From the NCBI GenBank assembly GCA_947084935.1, contig CAMTUH010000004.1, positions 1 through 64,000 of the forward strand: DNA of 64,000 nucleotides, given 5' to 3'. The stretch is from CAMTUH01 sp947084935. GTDB lineage: Bacteria > Pseudomonadota > Gammaproteobacteria > Coxiellales > Coxiellaceae. Position numbers and translations under genes: made by a program. This document shows, in pieces, positions 63,943-64,000 of the stretch. The notes under the pieces are model-generated. The model worked only from the letters and a program-made list of their open reading frames with translations. It was not told the DNA's origin and did not search any database. Positions within the stretch are counted from its first letter, which is position 1, and every line of letters begins with the position of its first letter.

Positions 63943-64000
63943 TACTTCAGATTATAGTCAAAAACAAACCTAAAGCTACGCATTAATAATTTATAATTAA

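Overview
The window is a densely coded gammaproteobacterial chromosome segment. Gene content, protein sequences and the many dispersed palindromic repeats look to me like Coxiella burnetii or a very close Coxiellaceae relative. This is recognition from memory and has not been checked against a database. There are no rRNA genes, no CRISPR array, no complete prophage and no intact insertion sequence. One tRNA-Arg(CCU) gene is present.

Layout. 0.2-8.5 kb: typA, an FAD amine oxidase, a periplasmic serine hydrolase, a cysteine desulfurase overlapping a rhodanese-less thiI, and a DUF4143 AAA ATPase. 8.5-14.3 kb (minus strand): a Bcr/CflA transporter, then two large unrecognised proteins. One is a soluble, TPR-like protein of 915 residues; the other is a polytopic protein of 548 residues carrying eukaryotic-type sorting motifs. 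They are the best candidates here for undescribed host-interaction factors. 14.4-15.6 kb: a decayed IS5-type transposase between 96-bp inverted repeats, next to a decayed archease gene. 15.7-24.7 kb: yjbQ, a DUF378 protein, a cyanide-insensitive-type bd oxidase operon with an unlisted 39-codon membrane ORF, a threonine dehydratase, lolCD, hflX and purA. 25-29.5 kb: a porin, an unusual fusion of a phosphate-binding-like domain with a lytic transglycosylase and LysM, and lepB. 29.5-36.4 kb: fumC, tRNA-Arg, a ygjP-type metallopeptidase, an EnhB-like secreted protein, rnr and queG. 36.4-44.5 kb: a conserved housekeeping run (nnr, tsaE, amidase, hybrid kinase, mutL, miaA). 44.6-48.8 kb: L,D-transpeptidase, DUF924, DUF1820, nagZ, mscS and hpt. 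48.9-55.5 kb: a csiV-like operon, an ABC exporter, doxX, ggt and thpR. 55.5-59.5 kb (minus strand): a DinJ/YafQ-type toxin-antitoxin pair, prpD, prpC and a thioesterase. 59.7-63.9 kb: a complete ugpBAEC glycerol-3-phosphate ABC importer.

Functional themes. Envelope and peptidoglycan work is prominent (amidase, nagZ, L,D-transpeptidase, transglycosylase fusion, csiV, lolCD, lepB, porin). So is tRNA modification or maturation (thiI with its desulfurase, tsaE, miaA, queG, and a degraded archease). The prp genes suggest propionyl-CoA use, but no prpB is next to them.

The most pervasive unexplained structure is a set of short palindromic, MITE-like elements. They lie in about a dozen intergenic spaces. 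Several of them supply gene ends: the last 25 or so codons of tsaE, and the stop codons of miaA, queG and ugpA. One abuts the mature 5' end of the tRNA gene.
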